The position numbers and the translations under genes were made by a program. From contig NZ_CP029985.1 in assembly GCF_003355005.1 (NCBI RefSeq), positions 3,184,501 to 3,248,500 of the forward strand: 64,000 bases of DNA, in the 5' to 3' direction. The DNA comes from Sphingomonas sp. FARSPH. GTDB lineage: Bacteria; Pseudomonadota; Alphaproteobacteria; Sphingomonadales; Sphingomonadaceae. Below are positions 39,140-48,339 of the stretch, in pieces (the first letter of the stretch is position 1; each line of letters starts with the position of its first letter). The notes below the pieces were generated by a model. It searched no databases. It was given only the letters and a program-made list of their open reading frames with translations, and was not told the origin of the DNA.

Positions 39140-41220
39140 AACGCGGCAAACGCATCGTCACCGAGGCGACGCAGACCTACAGCTTTTCGCGCCGCGCCTG
39201 GCTGCTCGGCACCGCGCAGCTTGGCGTCGGCGCGCTGCTCGCCGGCCGAATGGGATGGCTCGCGGTCGCGCAGAACGAGAAATACAACCTTCTTGCCGAG
39301 AGCAATCGCGTCAACCTGACGATGATCCCGCCGCGCCGCGGCTGGATCGTCGATCGCAACGGCGCGCCGATCGCGAACAATCGCACCGATTTTCGCGTCG
39401 ACATCATCCCCGACCGACTGGAAGATCCCGACCGCACGATCGGCCTGCTCGCGCAAATTCTGCAACTGCCGCCCGACGAGGTCGAACGCATCAAGATCGA
39501 CCTGAAGGGCGCGGCCGGATTCCAGCCGGTACAGGTCGCCGAGAATATCGACTGGGATCGGTTCGCCGCCGTCTCGCTGCGCCAGCCGGAATTGCCCGGT
39601 GTCGCGCCGACGCGCGGCTTTGCCCGCCATTATCCAGGCGGCGCGGCGGTCGCGCATCTGACCGGCTACGTCGGCACGCCCACCGCCGAGCAATATAAGG
39701 CGACGCGCGATCCCCTGCTCGTCACGCCAGGCTTCAAGATCGGCAAGGACGGGCTGGAAAAGATGCTCGAGCGCGACCTGCGCGGCACGCCCGGCGCGAA
39801 GCGCGTCGAGGTGACCGCGCGCGGCAAGCTGGTCGCCGAGCTCGCGACGCGTCCCGACGTGCCCGGCCGGACGCAGCGGCTGACGATCGACGCAGGCCTG
39901 CAGGATTATGCGGCGCGCCGACTCGGCACCAATTCGGGCTCCGCGGTGGTGATGGATTGCAACACCGGCGAGATCCTCGCCATGGTGTCGGTCCCCGCCT
40001 ACGACCCCAACAGCTTCTCCGACGGTATCAGCCATCTGGAATGGCAGATGCTGTCGGAAAACGATCACGTACCGCTGATGAACAAGGTGACGCAGGGGCT
40101 CTATCCCCCCGGCTCCACCGTCAAGCCGATGAACGGCCTCGCGCTGCTGCACGCCGGCGTGAAGGCGAGCGACCGTGTCGTCTGCACCGGCGCGATGAAG
40201 GTCGGCACCGGCGTTTTCCACTGTCACAAGAAGGGCGGCCACGGCGCGCTCGACCTGAAGGGCGCGATCGAGCAGAGCTGCGACATCTATTTCTACGAGA
40301 TGATCCGCCGCCACGGTTACGATGCGATCGCGCCGATCGCGCGCGAGATGGGGCTGGGCCAGAAATTCGACCTGCCGCTCGCGACCCAGCGCTATGGCAC
40401 CGTCCCCGACTCGGCGTGGAAGCTGCGCAAGTACAAGAGCCGCTGGACCGTAGCCGACGGCCTGAACGCGTCGATCGGTCAGGGTTATGTGCTCGCCAAC
40501 CCGCTGCAGCTGGCGGTGATGGCCTCGCGCCTCGCGTCCGGCAAAGCAGTGCAGCCCAGCCTGCTCGCCGATCGGGTCCATCGCAACCCCGCCCCCCTGC
40601 CTTTCCCGGCAGAGGATCTCGCGGTGGTGCGCAATGCGATGTTCGGCGTCGTCAATGCGGGCGGCACCGGCGGCGCGGCGCGGATGTACGTGCCCGGCGT
40701 CGCGCTCGCGGCGAAGACGGGCACCGCGCAGGTGCGCCGCATCACCATGGCGGAACGGCGCGCAGGCGTCCTCAAGAACGGGCAATTGCCGTTCAAGCTG
40801 CGCGACCACGCGCTGCTCATCGCTTTCGCGCCGGCGGACAATCCCAAATATGCACTGGGCATCGCGCTGGAGCATAATGGCCATACCGTCCGCGATCTCG
40901 ACGCGCCGCTGATCGGCCGCGACATCATGACTTATCTGTTCGACAAGCAGCGCGCGATGACCAGTCTTGCCGAGATCGAGCCTTCCTGGGGGGGCGACAT
41001 CGCGACGCGCATGGCGGCGGAGGCCAACGCCTATCGCGCGGCGAACGCCCCCGCGCCTGCCGCCGCCGCGACCAAGACGGACGCGACGGTGCCGAGCGAT
41101 TCGGATGCGGTCGAGGCGGCGACCGATCTTGCCAACCAGACGCAGGCGGCGCTCGCCAACGAAAGCGCGGGCGACACCGTCGCCGAGGGCGGCTCGACCG
41201 AGCGGAGCGACGACCAATGA
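39136..41220 (+). CDS. mrdA: Penicillin-binding protein 2 (elongation transpeptidase)
   Basis: A 694-residue monofunctional transpeptidase that cross-links side-wall peptidoglycan with RodA. A basic start and membrane helix (about residues 15-36) precede the pedestal domain. Active-site motifs are YPPGSTVKP (serine near 327), EQSCDIYF (SxN-like, near 381) and KTGTAQV (near 526). The last 50 residues or so are Ala/Thr/Glu-rich and look disordered. The start is a GTG overlapping mreD; rodA overlaps downstream. Confidence 0.96.
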   Translation: MKRGKRIVTEATQTYSFSRRAWLLGTAQLGVGALLAGRMGWLAVAQNEKYNLLAESNRVNLTMIPPRRGWIVDRNGAPIANNRTDFRVDIIPDRLEDPDRTIGLLAQILQLPPDEVERIKIDLKGAAGFQPVQVAENIDWDRFAAVSLRQPELPGVAPTRGFARHYPGGAAVAHLTGYVGTPTAEQYKATRDPLLVTPGFKIGKDGLEKMLERDLRGTPGAKRVEVTARGKLVAELATRPDVPGRTQRLTIDAGLQDYAARRLGTNSGSAVVMDCNTGEILAMVSVPAYDPNSFSDGISHLEWQMLSENDHVPLMNKVTQGLYPPGSTVKPMNGLALLHAGVKASDRVVCTGAMKVGTGVFHCHKKGGHGALDLKGAIEQSCDIYFYEMIRRHGYDAIAPIAREMGLGQKFDLPLATQRYGTVPDSAWKLRKYKSRWTVADGLNASIGQGYVLANPLQLAVMASRLASGKAVQPSLLADRVHRNPAPLPFPAEDLAVVRNAMFGVVNAGGTGGAARMYVPGVALAAKTGTAQVRRITMAERRAGVLKNGQLPFKLRDHALLIAFAPADNPKYALGIALEHNGHTVRDLDAPLIGRDIMTYLFDKQRAMTSLAEIEPSWGGDIATRMAAEANAYRAANAPAPAAAATKTDATVPSDSDAVEAATDLANQTQAALANESAGDTVAEGGSTERSDDQ

Positions 41221-42329
41221 GCCGCGGCGGGATCGTCCCCGACCCGATCGCGCGCCTGCCGTGGAAGGTGATCCTGCTCGTCGTCGCGATCGGGACGTTC
41301 GGCCAGATCGTGCTCTATTCGGCCGCGGGCGGCTCGCTGAAACCCTGGGCGCTCAGCCAGGGCCTGCGCTTCTACGTCTTCGTCGCCGGCGCGATCGCCA
41401 TTTCCTACGTGCCGGAGCGCGTGTGGCGCGCCGGGGCGATGCCCGCCTATGGCGCGCTCGTCGTGCTGCTGGTCTTCGTCGAGCTGCTCGGCGCGGTGCG
41501 CGGCGGCAGCCAGCGCTGGCTGGACCTCGGCTTCATCCGCCTGCAACCGTCCGAATTGATGAAGCCCGCGATCGTGCTCGCCTGCGCGCGCTTTTACGAC
41601 ATGCTGCCCGCGGGCGAGACGCGGCGGTTCAGCGCGATCTGGCCCGCCGCGCTGCTGATCGGCATTCCGGCCGCGCTGATCATGAAACAGCCCGACCTCG
41701 GCACCGCGCTGATGGTCTGCGCAGGCGGTGCGACGATCATGTTCCTCGCCGGCGTGCCGCTGCGGCTGTTCATCGGCGGCGCGCTGTCGGTCGCGATCGC
41801 CGCGCCGCTCGTCATCAATTACGTGCTGCACGATTATCAGCGCAATCGCATCTTCATCTTCCTCGACCCGGAAAGCGATCCGCTGCGTACCGGTTATCAC
41901 ATCAGCCAGTCCAAGATCGCGATCGGATCGGGGGGCATTTGGGGCAAGGGCTTCCTGCAAGGCACGCAGAGCCATCTCGACTATCTGCCCGAAGGCCATA
42001 CCGACTTCGTCTTCGCGACGATGGCCGAAGAATGGGGCCTCGTCGGTGGCTGCCTGCTGATCCTGGCGTTTCTGCTCGTCATCCGCTGGGGCATCAACGT
42101 CGGCCAGAACGCGGGGACGCGGTTCGCGCGCCTGACCGCGGCGGGCCTGTCGACGACCATCTTTTTCTACGTCGCGATCAACCTCGCCATGGTCATGGGA
42201 CTTGCGCCCGTTGTCGGCATTCCGCTGCCCCTCGTCAGCTTCGGCAGTTCGGCGCAGATGACGGTGTTGTTGTGCCTGGGCATCCTGATGTCGATCGATC
42301 GGGAAAATCGCCGGCGGGTGCGCTGGTAG
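41217..42329 (+). CDS. rodA: Rod shape-determining peptidoglycan polymerase RodA
   Basis: A 370-residue SEDS-family glycosyltransferase with about ten membrane helices. Typical segments are GSQRWLDLGFIRLQPSELMK, MKQPDLGTALMVCAGGATIM, SQSKIAIGSGGIWGKGFLQG, DFVFATMAEEWGLVGGC and VGIPLPLVSFGSS. The ATGA overlap with mrdA keeps the polymerase and transpeptidase expressed together. It is the last gene of the operon. Confidence 0.96.
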   Translation: MSRGGIVPDPIARLPWKVILLVVAIGTFGQIVLYSAAGGSLKPWALSQGLRFYVFVAGAIAISYVPERVWRAGAMPAYGALVVLLVFVELLGAVRGGSQRWLDLGFIRLQPSELMKPAIVLACARFYDMLPAGETRRFSAIWPAALLIGIPAALIMKQPDLGTALMVCAGGATIMFLAGVPLRLFIGGALSVAIAAPLVINYVLHDYQRNRIFIFLDPESDPLRTGYHISQSKIAIGSGGIWGKGFLQGTQSHLDYLPEGHTDFVFATMAEEWGLVGGCLLILAFLLVIRWGINVGQNAGTRFARLTAAGLSTTIFFYVAINLAMVMGLAPVVGIPLPLVSFGSSAQMTVLLCLGILMSIDRENRRRVRW

Positions 42330-42341
42330 GCGAAAAAAGGG

Positions 42342-42369
42342 TTGCGGGCCGGCAAATCTCTGCTAATTG
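42342..42369 (+). promoter_or_regulatory. Possible promoter of tRNA-Lys
   Basis: TTGCGG (42342-42347), 16 bases, then TAATTG (42364-42369). The spacing to the tRNA 5' end at 42424 is about 48 bases, reasonable for a precursor that RNase P would trim. No other promoter is evident between rodA and the tRNA. Confidence 0.4.
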
Positions 42370-42423
42370 GCCGCCTCCCGACGCGGTCGGCGCCGCACCA
42401 AAGCGCCTCGATCCACCGGTCAC

Positions 42424-42499
<76 letters not shown>

Positions 42500-42509
42500 T
42501 ATTCTCCAG

Positions 42510-42533
42510 CGGCCCTGCAGCGATGCGGGGCCG
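42510..42533 (+). terminator. Hairpin after tRNA-Lys
   Basis: CGGCCCTGCA pairs with TGCGGGGCCG around a GCGA tetraloop (one wobble pair), followed by TTGTGC. The T-tail is short, so it may be a processing or weak termination structure between the tRNA and the next gene. Confidence 0.5.
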
Positions 42534-42586
42534 TTGTGCATGGGGCACCCGGCAGGGCCGTCCCGCAGCGACGGAAAGACAGCGAC

Positions 42587-42946
42587 ATGGCATACAAGGT
42601 CCCCAACTTTTCCGAGCGCGCATCGGCCTCGCGCGATGCCAAGGCGACCGCGCTCGAAAAGCTGCGCAACAAGGCTGCGCCCGACCCCGCCGTCGTCGCC
42701 GCCCGCGCCGCCGCGCGCGAGGCGAAGGAAGCCGCGGACGCCGAGCGCCGCGCCGCGCACAAGGCGGCGATCGAGCAGGAGAAGGCCGCGCGCGAGGAAG
42801 CGCGCGCGCAGGCGCAGGCGGATGCCGCCGCAGCGGCGGAAGCCGCCGCCGCCGCGAAGCGCCCGCCATCGGTTCCGACCGCCGCCGAGCTGAAGGCGGC
42901 GCGCGATGCGCGCTACGCCGCGCGCAAGGCCCGGCAGGGCAAATGA
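42587..42946 (+). CDS. Small Lys/Ala-rich helical protein (DUF6481-like)
   Basis: A 119-residue, highly charged protein: start MAYKVPNFSERASASRDAKA, then long Ala/Arg/Glu helices (likely coiled coil, about residues 35-95) and a basic C-terminus. It resembles the DUF6481 proteins of sphingomonads, a family with no known function. GGAAAG lies upstream of the ATG. The TGA overlaps the ATG of the methyltransferase-like gene, so the two are probably co-translated. Confidence 0.7.
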   Translation: MAYKVPNFSERASASRDAKATALEKLRNKAAPDPAVVAARAAAREAKEAADAERRAAHKAAIEQEKAAREEARAQAQADAAAAAEAAAAAKRPPSVPTAAELKAARDARYAARKARQGK

Positions 42947-43626
42947 CCCCGCGCGAGCTGCTGGGCGTGGCCGACGTGCCCGGCGGCGAACCGCTGCGCC
43001 TGTTCCGGCGCGGTGGCGATTTCATGATCGTGCTCGATCGCAACGAGCTGATGAGCACGCGGATGAGCGGCTCCGAAGTTGCGCTGGGCACGATGACCTG
43101 CGACCGGCTGGGCGCGCGCGCAGCGCCGCACCTGCTGATCGGCGGATACGGCATGGGCTTCACGCTGCGCGCGGTGCTCGGCCGGCTCGGTCCCGACGCC
43201 CGCATCACCGTTGCCGAACTGGTGCCCGGCATCATCCAATGGGCGCGCGGTCCGATGGCCGAGCTGACCGCCGGATGTCTCGACGATCCGCGCGTCAGCC
43301 TCACGATGGGCGACGTCGGCGAGGCGATCCGGGCGGGCGCGCGGCGCTATGACGCGATCCTGCTCGACGTCGACAACGGGCCCGACGGGCTGACGCGCGC
43401 CGCCAACGACGGCCTCTATTCGGCGCGTGGCCTCGACGCGGCGCGCACCGCGCTGCGTCCGGGCGGCGTGCTCGCGATCTGGTCGGCGGCGCCCGACGCC
43501 GCCTTCGCGAAACGGCTGGCCCGCTCGGGCTTCGCGGTCGACGAAGTCCGCGTCCGCGCGCGCGACGATGGCAAGGGCGGTGGCAAGGGCGCGACGCATA
43601 TCATCTGGTTCGCGACGCCGCGTTGA
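42943..43626 (+). CDS. Spermidine synthase-like methyltransferase-fold protein
   Basis: A 227-residue Rossmann-fold protein. LLIGGYGMGFTLRAVL matches the nucleotide-binding glycine loop, ITVAELVPGIIQWARGPMAE the acidic strand, and YDAILLDVDNGPDGLTRAAN the active-site strand of spermidine synthases and related SAM-dependent enzymes. It lacks the N-terminal beta-domain of true spermidine synthases, so aminopropyl transfer is not assured. It follows the DUF6481-like gene with an ATGA overlap and is bracketed by two tRNA genes. Confidence 0.78.
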   Translation: MTPRELLGVADVPGGEPLRLFRRGGDFMIVLDRNELMSTRMSGSEVALGTMTCDRLGARAAPHLLIGGYGMGFTLRAVLGRLGPDARITVAELVPGIIQWARGPMAELTAGCLDDPRVSLTMGDVGEAIRAGARRYDAILLDVDNGPDGLTRAANDGLYSARGLDAARTALRPGGVLAIWSAAPDAAFAKRLARSGFAVDEVRVRARDDGKGGGKGATHIIWFATPR

Positions 43627-43663
43627 GGCTGGACGCGTTGAGACTGGGCGCGTTGAGACTGGA
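43619..43663. repeat. Three tandem 15-base repeats at the stop codon
   Basis: CGCGTTGAGGCTGGA (43619-43633), CGCGTTGAGACTGGG (43634-43648) and CGCGTTGAGACTGGA (43649-43663) are tandem near-identical units. The first contains the last codon and stop (CGT TGA) of the preceding gene, so the array seems to have grown by slippage from the gene end. Confidence 0.8.
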
Positions 43664-43697
43664 CTAGGGCCTCGCACTGTCGCATGGGGGCCGCGTC

Positions 43698-43773
43698 GCC
43701 GGGTTAGCTCAGCTGGTAGAGCAGCGGTTTTGTAAACCGAAGGTCGCGGGTTCGATCCCTGCACTCGGCACCA
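43698..43773 (+). tRNA. tRNA-Thr (TGT)
   Basis: A complete 76-base cloverleaf: acceptor GCCGGGT with ACTCGGC (one G-U), D-arm AGCTCAGCTGGTAGAGC, anticodon arm CGGTTTTGTAAACCG with anticodon TGT, T-loop GGTTCGATCC, and an encoded CCA. The anticodon TGT reads ACA and other threonine codons by wobble. Confidence 0.97.
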
Positions 43774-43791
43774 TTCCCGAAAGGATCGGTC

Positions 43792-44139
43792 CTGCAAAGC
43801 GTCCTGCGTATCCTCTTCGGCGCAGCCCTTCTTTTCGCGCTCGGCATGGCGTTCACGCCGCACCCGCCGCACATGCCGCTGCCGGATAACGACAAGGTCC
43901 AGCACATGCTGGCGTTCGGGACGCTGACGATCCTCGCGGTCGCCGGCTGGCCGCGCGCCGAACTGCTGCGGATCGGTGAGCGCCTGTCCTTCGTCGGCGC
44001 GCTGGTCGAGGTGGTGCAGTCGATCCCGGCGCTGCACCGCGACTGCGACATCCACGACTGGCTGGCCGATACGACGGTGATCGTCGGCGTGCTGCTCGTC
44101 GTCGTCGCCTGGCGTCGCGCGCATCCGCTGCGCGCCTGA
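43792..44139 (+). CDS. VanZ-like membrane protein
   Basis: A protein of about 115 residues with three or four hydrophobic segments and the VanZ-like pattern FTPHPPHMPLPDNDKVQHMLAF. The first obvious ATG (43846) would remove half of the first membrane helix; the frame upstream reads LQSVLRILFGAALLFALG, which completes it. No ATG, GTG or TTG lies upstream in frame, but a CTG at 43792 has AAAGGA six bases before it, so a CTG start is proposed. The function is unknown. Confidence 0.55.
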   Translation: MQSVLRILFGAALLFALGMAFTPHPPHMPLPDNDKVQHMLAFGTLTILAVAGWPRAELLRIGERLSFVGALVEVVQSIPALHRDCDIHDWLADTTVIVGVLLVVVAWRRAHPLRA

Positions 44140-44181
44140 ACGGCTGCAACCGCGGCGGTGCCGGAGCGTTCCGCTTGCGCA

Positions 44182-44910
44182 ATGGTCCCCGCTTCCACGA
44201 TAAAGCCTGCTCCCAGGATAAAGGTTGCCAGCTACAACATCCACAAGGGGATCGGGCTCGATCGGCGCCGCAACCCGGAACGGGTGCTGGAGGTGTTGCG
44301 CGAGATCGACGCCGACATCGTCGCGCTGCAGGAGGCGGACCGGCGATTCGGCGCCCGCGAATCGGTGATCCCACGCCACCTGCTCGACGAGCATAGCGAC
44401 TGGAAGCCGGTCGAGTTCGGCATGCGTGCGCTGTCGATGGGCTGGCATGGCAACGTCATTCTGGTGCGCAAGAACGCGCAGATCGTCGACCGGGAAGCGA
44501 TCCACCTGCCCGCGCTGGAACCGCGCGGCGCGGTGATGGCGGATGTGCGCACGCCGGCGGGCGTGATCCGCGTCGTCGGCATGCATCTGGACCTTTCGGG
44601 CCTGTGGCGCCGGAGGCAGGCCGCAGCGATCCTTGCGCATGTCGATGCCTCGCTGCACCGTCACCCGACGATATTGATGGGAGACCTCAACGAGTGGACC
44701 GCAGCGGCAGGATGCCTGCGCGACTTCGGCCGCGACCATGCCATGGCGCCGACGGGACCGAGCTTCCATTCGCGACGCCCGGTCGGCCGGCTCGACCGGA
44801 TCATGGTGTCGCGCGAACTGACCGTCGCCGAGTGCGGCGTCCACACCAGCGCCGCCGCGCGCAAGACGTCCGATCATCTGCCCATCTGGGCGACGCTGGC
44901 GCTCGCATGA
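44182..44910 (+). CDS. Endonuclease/exonuclease/phosphatase family protein
   Basis: A 242-residue metal-dependent phosphodiesterase-fold protein. Motifs: VASYNIHKGIGLD, IVALQEADRRFG, the central VGMHLDLSG, MGDLNEWT and the C-terminal SDHLPIWATL. These catalytic blocks are shared by DNA-repair nucleases, sphingomyelinases and inositol phosphatases, so the substrate is open. The ATG at 44182 is chosen; a GTG at 44158 is in frame. The patatin-like gene follows after 19 bases, which makes a role in lipid or phosphate hydrolysis possible. Confidence 0.88.
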   Translation: MVPASTIKPAPRIKVASYNIHKGIGLDRRRNPERVLEVLREIDADIVALQEADRRFGARESVIPRHLLDEHSDWKPVEFGMRALSMGWHGNVILVRKNAQIVDREAIHLPALEPRGAVMADVRTPAGVIRVVGMHLDLSGLWRRRQAAAILAHVDASLHRHPTILMGDLNEWTAAAGCLRDFGRDHAMAPTGPSFHSRRPVGRLDRIMVSRELTVAECGVHTSAAARKTSDHLPIWATLALA

Positions 44911-44929
44911 GCGCGGCGGCCCGACGCTG

Positions 44930-47215
44930 ATGCGCGAAAAGGAGCTGCGCCTCGCGCTCGTCTGCTACGGCGGCATCAGCCTTGCGGTCTACATGCACGG
45001 CATCACCAAGGAGGTGTGGCGCGTCGTCCGGGCCAGCCGCGCCAGCCACGACGGGACGCAGCCGGATGCAGGCAGCGAGCGCGTCTACGCCGCACTGATC
45101 GAGGAGATCGAGGCAACGGCCGGCATGAAGCTGCGCGTCCTTGCCGATATCGTCGCGGGCGCGTCGGCGGGCGGTATCAACGGCATCTTCCTCGCCCAGG
45201 CGATCACCACGGGGCAAAGCCTGGAGCCGCTGACCAACCTGTGGCTGACCTCCGCCGACGTCGAGGCGCTGATCGACCCGCAAGCCGCACCCGCCACGCG
45301 CTTTTCGAAGATGTGGGCGCTGCCCATCGCCTGGATGGCGGCGGGACGCAGTGCGGACAAGGTCGCCGCGCTTGACGAGGCGACACGCGAGGAGGTGCGC
45401 AGCAAGCTATCGCATTTCGTCCGGTCGCGCTGGTTCGAACCGCCGTTCGGGGGGGCGACGTTTACCGGCATGCTGCTCGACGCGTTCGACGCCATGGCGG
45501 CGACGCCGCGCGGCCCCCGTCTGCTTCCCGATGGCCAGCCGCTCGACCTGTTCGTCACCGTTACCGATTTCACCGGCCATCCCGAACGGCTGTCGCTCAA
45601 TTCGCCGCCGGAGGTGCTGGAAACCGAACACCGCATCGTCATCGGCTTTTCGGATCACGGCGTGCCGGGGGCCGCACTGGCGGCGATCCCCGATCTCGCC
45701 TTCGCGGCGCGCGCGACGTCGAGCTTCCCCGGCGCGTTCCCGCCGTTCACCGTCGCCGAGCTCGATGGCGTTCTCGCGGAACGCGGCCTTGCCTGGCCCG
45801 AGCGCAACGCCTTCCTGAAGCGCGCCCTGCCCCGCCATTTCGCGGCGCGGCAGGCCGAAAAGGCAGTGCTGATCGACGGATCGGTGCTGGCCAACGCCCC
45901 CTTCCGCCCCGCCATCGACGCGTTGAAGGAACGCCCCGCGCGGCGGGAGATAGACCGTCGCTTCGTCTACATAGACCCATCGCCCGGGATCAAGATCCGC
46001 CTCGGCTCGGGTGGTGGTGATCCCGGTTTCTTCCAGACCATACTCGGCGCGCTCAGCGACCTGCCGCGTCAGCAGCCGATCCGCGACAACCTCGAGGCCA
46101 TCGCGGCGCGATCGGCGCGGATCGACCGGATGCGCGGCATCGTCACCGCGTTGCGCCCCGCCGTGGAGGAAGAGATTGGCGCACTGTTCGGCCATACCTT
46201 CTTCCTCGACAGCCCGACGGCGGCGCGCCTCGTCGCGTGGCGTCGCCGCGCGCAGACCGCCGCGGCGACCCGCGCGGGCTATGGCTATGCCGCCTACGGC
46301 CATCTGAAGCTTGCCGGCGTCATCGATACGATTACCGCGCTGCTCTATCATGTCGGCGGCGAGCCGGGGCAGCACCGATGGCGCCGGTTGAAGGCCGCGA
46401 TCGAGTCGGCGATCGCGGCGCGCGGCTTCGGCGAGGTCGGCCCGACCTTCACCGGCAAGGAAAGCGCGGCGACGATCGACTTCCTGCGCACCTACGACAT
46501 CGGCTTCCGCATCCGCCGCCTGCGCCTGATGGCGCGGCGCCTGACCGAGGTCGAGGCGGAGGGCGCGGATGTCGAGCCGATCCGCGACGCCATCTACGAT
46601 TCGCTCGCGCTCTACCTGCAACGCCAGCGCGCCGACGATCATCCGCATCTGAAGGATCAGGTCCGCAGCCTGCGCGGTGGGGATGCCGTGCCCCTGCTCG
46701 ATGCATTGGCGGCGGCACTCGACCTTACCCGCCTCGACGCCGAAACCGACGCCCGCCTCGCCAGCGCCCTCAACGCGCTCGACAAGGCGCCGCGCCGCGC
46801 GCTGCTGCTCGCCTATCTGGGCTTCCCCTATTACGACACCGCGACGCTGCCGCTGCTGCAGGGCGAGGGGCTCGACGAATTCGACCCGATCAAGGTCGAC
46901 CGGATCGCCCCCGACGATGCGACCGCGATCCGCAGCGGCGGCGCGGAGGCGACGCTGAAGGGCATCCAGTTCAACAGCTTCGGCGCGTTCTTCAGCCGCG
47001 CGTACCGCGAGAACGACTATCTATGGGGCCGCCTGCACGGCGCCGAGCGGATGATCGACATCTGCGTGTCCACCCTGCCCGCGTCGGTGCGCATGCGCGC
47101 GGGCCGCGTCGCCGCGATCAAGCGCGCCGCCTTCCACGCGATCCTCGATGAAGAGGAACCGCGGCTCACCGCCATTCCCGCATTGATCGCCAGCCTGCGC
47201 CGCGAAATCGGCTAG
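44930..47215 (+). CDS. Patatin-like phospholipase with long C-terminal region
   Basis: A 761-residue protein. The patatin hydrolase domain has ALVCYGGISLAVYMHGITKE near the start, the serine motif VAGASAGGINGI with Ser79, and the catalytic Asp in LIDGSVLANAPF (near residue 318). A long helical C-terminal half follows (DUF3376-type patatin-like proteins). No signal peptide is seen, so it is likely cytoplasmic or membrane-associated and acts on phospholipid acyl esters (inference). Confidence 0.9.
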   Translation: MREKELRLALVCYGGISLAVYMHGITKEVWRVVRASRASHDGTQPDAGSERVYAALIEEIEATAGMKLRVLADIVAGASAGGINGIFLAQAITTGQSLEPLTNLWLTSADVEALIDPQAAPATRFSKMWALPIAWMAAGRSADKVAALDEATREEVRSKLSHFVRSRWFEPPFGGATFTGMLLDAFDAMAATPRGPRLLPDGQPLDLFVTVTDFTGHPERLSLNSPPEVLETEHRIVIGFSDHGVPGAALAAIPDLAFAARATSSFPGAFPPFTVAELDGVLAERGLAWPERNAFLKRALPRHFAARQAEKAVLIDGSVLANAPFRPAIDALKERPARREIDRRFVYIDPSPGIKIRLGSGGGDPGFFQTILGALSDLPRQQPIRDNLEAIAARSARIDRMRGIVTALRPAVEEEIGALFGHTFFLDSPTAARLVAWRRRAQTAAATRAGYGYAAYGHLKLAGVIDTITALLYHVGGEPGQHRWRRLKAAIESAIAARGFGEVGPTFTGKESAATIDFLRTYDIGFRIRRLRLMARRLTEVEAEGADVEPIRDAIYDSLALYLQRQRADDHPHLKDQVRSLRGGDAVPLLDALAAALDLTRLDAETDARLASALNALDKAPRRALLLAYLGFPYYDTATLPLLQGEGLDEFDPIKVDRIAPDDATAIRSGGAEATLKGIQFNSFGAFFSRAYRENDYLWGRLHGAERMIDICVSTLPASVRMRAGRVAAIKRAAFHAILDEEEPRLTAIPALIASLRREIG

Positions 47216-47302
47216 GGACGCGATCGGGCGGCGGACGACGCCGACGGGCTGGCCATCGCGCGATGCAGCCGCTAGCGTTCGGACCGCCCCTGGGAGTTCC
47301 GC

Positions 47303-47647
47303 ATGCAGTTCCTCAAGATCCTGTTCTGGTTCCTGCTCGCCTTCGTCGCGGCGCTGTTCACCTACGGCAACTGGACCAGCATCCAGATCAACCTGTGGGG
47401 CGGGTTGATCGCCGACGTGAACCTGCCGCTGCTGCTGCTCGTCACCTTCCTCCTCGGTTTCCTGCCGACCTACCTTTATCTGGGCGCGGTACGCTGGCGA
47501 CTGCGTCAGCGGCTGACCAACAGCGAGCGGATGCTGGCGGACATGCGCGCGATGCCTCCTTCCGCCGCATCGTCGCTGGCGATCCCGCCGGCGGGCGATG
47601 CCGATCGGATCGACGCCGCCGTCGCCGCGGAGGGGCGCCTGCTGTGA
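47303..47647 (+). CDS. lapA: LapA-domain membrane protein (DUF1049)
   Basis: A 114-residue protein with two membrane helices (about residues 4-20 and 42-62) and a cytoplasmic C-terminus, matching the LapA/DUF1049 family, which in E. coli works with LapB in lipopolysaccharide assembly control. lapB is not seen here. Its TGA overlaps the GTG of pyrF. Confidence 0.85.
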   Translation: MQFLKILFWFLLAFVAALFTYGNWTSIQINLWGGLIADVNLPLLLLVTFLLGFLPTYLYLGAVRWRLRQRLTNSERMLADMRAMPPSAASSLAIPPAGDADRIDAAVAAEGRLL

Positions 47648-48315
47648 GCCCGATCTACGTCGCGATCGACACGCCCGACCTCGCCCGCGCCAAGGCATTG
47701 GCGAGCCGGGTCCGCCATCACGTTGGCGGCATCAAGCTCGGCCTCGAATTCTTTTGCGCGCACGGCCAGGCGGGGGTGCGCGAAATGGAGGCGCTCGGCC
47801 TGCCCGTTTTCCTCGATCTCAAACTCCACGACATCCCCAATACGGTCGCCAAGGCGGTGATGGCGCTGAGCCCGCTCGCCCCGGCGATCCTGACCGTCCA
47901 CGCTGCCGGCGGCCGTGCGATGCTCGAGGATGCGAAAGCCGCCGCGCCGCCGCAGACCAAGGTCGTCGCGGTGACAATGCTGACCAGCCTCGACAACGAC
48001 GACCTCGCCGCGACCGGCGTCGCGGGCAGCCCGCACGACCATGTCCTGCGCCTGGCGGAGCTGGCGCACGCCGCCGGGATCGACGGCATCGTCTGTTCGG
48101 GCGCGGAGGTCGCCGCGGCCAAGGCGGCGTGGCCCAAGGGATTCTTCGTCGTGCCCGGCGTCCGACCCGCGGATGGCGTGGTGGGTGACCAGAAGCGGGT
48201 GGTCACGCCGCGCGCCGCACTGGATGCGGGCGCGTCGGTGCTGGTGGTCGGCCGTCCGATCACCCAGGCCGAGGACCCGGACGCTGCCGCGCGGGCGATC
48301 GGCGCGACCCTATGA
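47644..48315 (+). CDS. pyrF: Orotidine 5'-phosphate decarboxylase
   Basis: A 223-residue enzyme converting OMP to UMP, the last step of pyrimidine ring synthesis. The signature VFLDLKLHDIPNTVAKAV supplies the catalytic Lys/Asp set; AIDTPDLARAKAL and VVGRPITQAEDPDAAARAI are the substrate-binding strands. The start is a GTG overlapping the lapA stop (GTGA). Confidence 0.96.
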   Translation: MSPIYVAIDTPDLARAKALASRVRHHVGGIKLGLEFFCAHGQAGVREMEALGLPVFLDLKLHDIPNTVAKAVMALSPLAPAILTVHAAGGRAMLEDAKAAAPPQTKVVAVTMLTSLDNDDLAATGVAGSPHDHVLRLAELAHAAGIDGIVCSGAEVAAAKAAWPKGFFVVPGVRPADGVVGDQKRVVTPRAALDAGASVLVVGRPITQAEDPDAAARAIGATL

Positions 48316-48339
48316 CCGTTCGACTGTGAGCGCCCGGCG

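Noticed and set aside
42913..44877. A 654-codon minus-strand open frame opposite the tRNA-Thr, VanZ-like and nuclease-like genes
   Set aside because: It crosses a tRNA gene and shows no recognisable domain, while the plus-strand frames have clear motifs.
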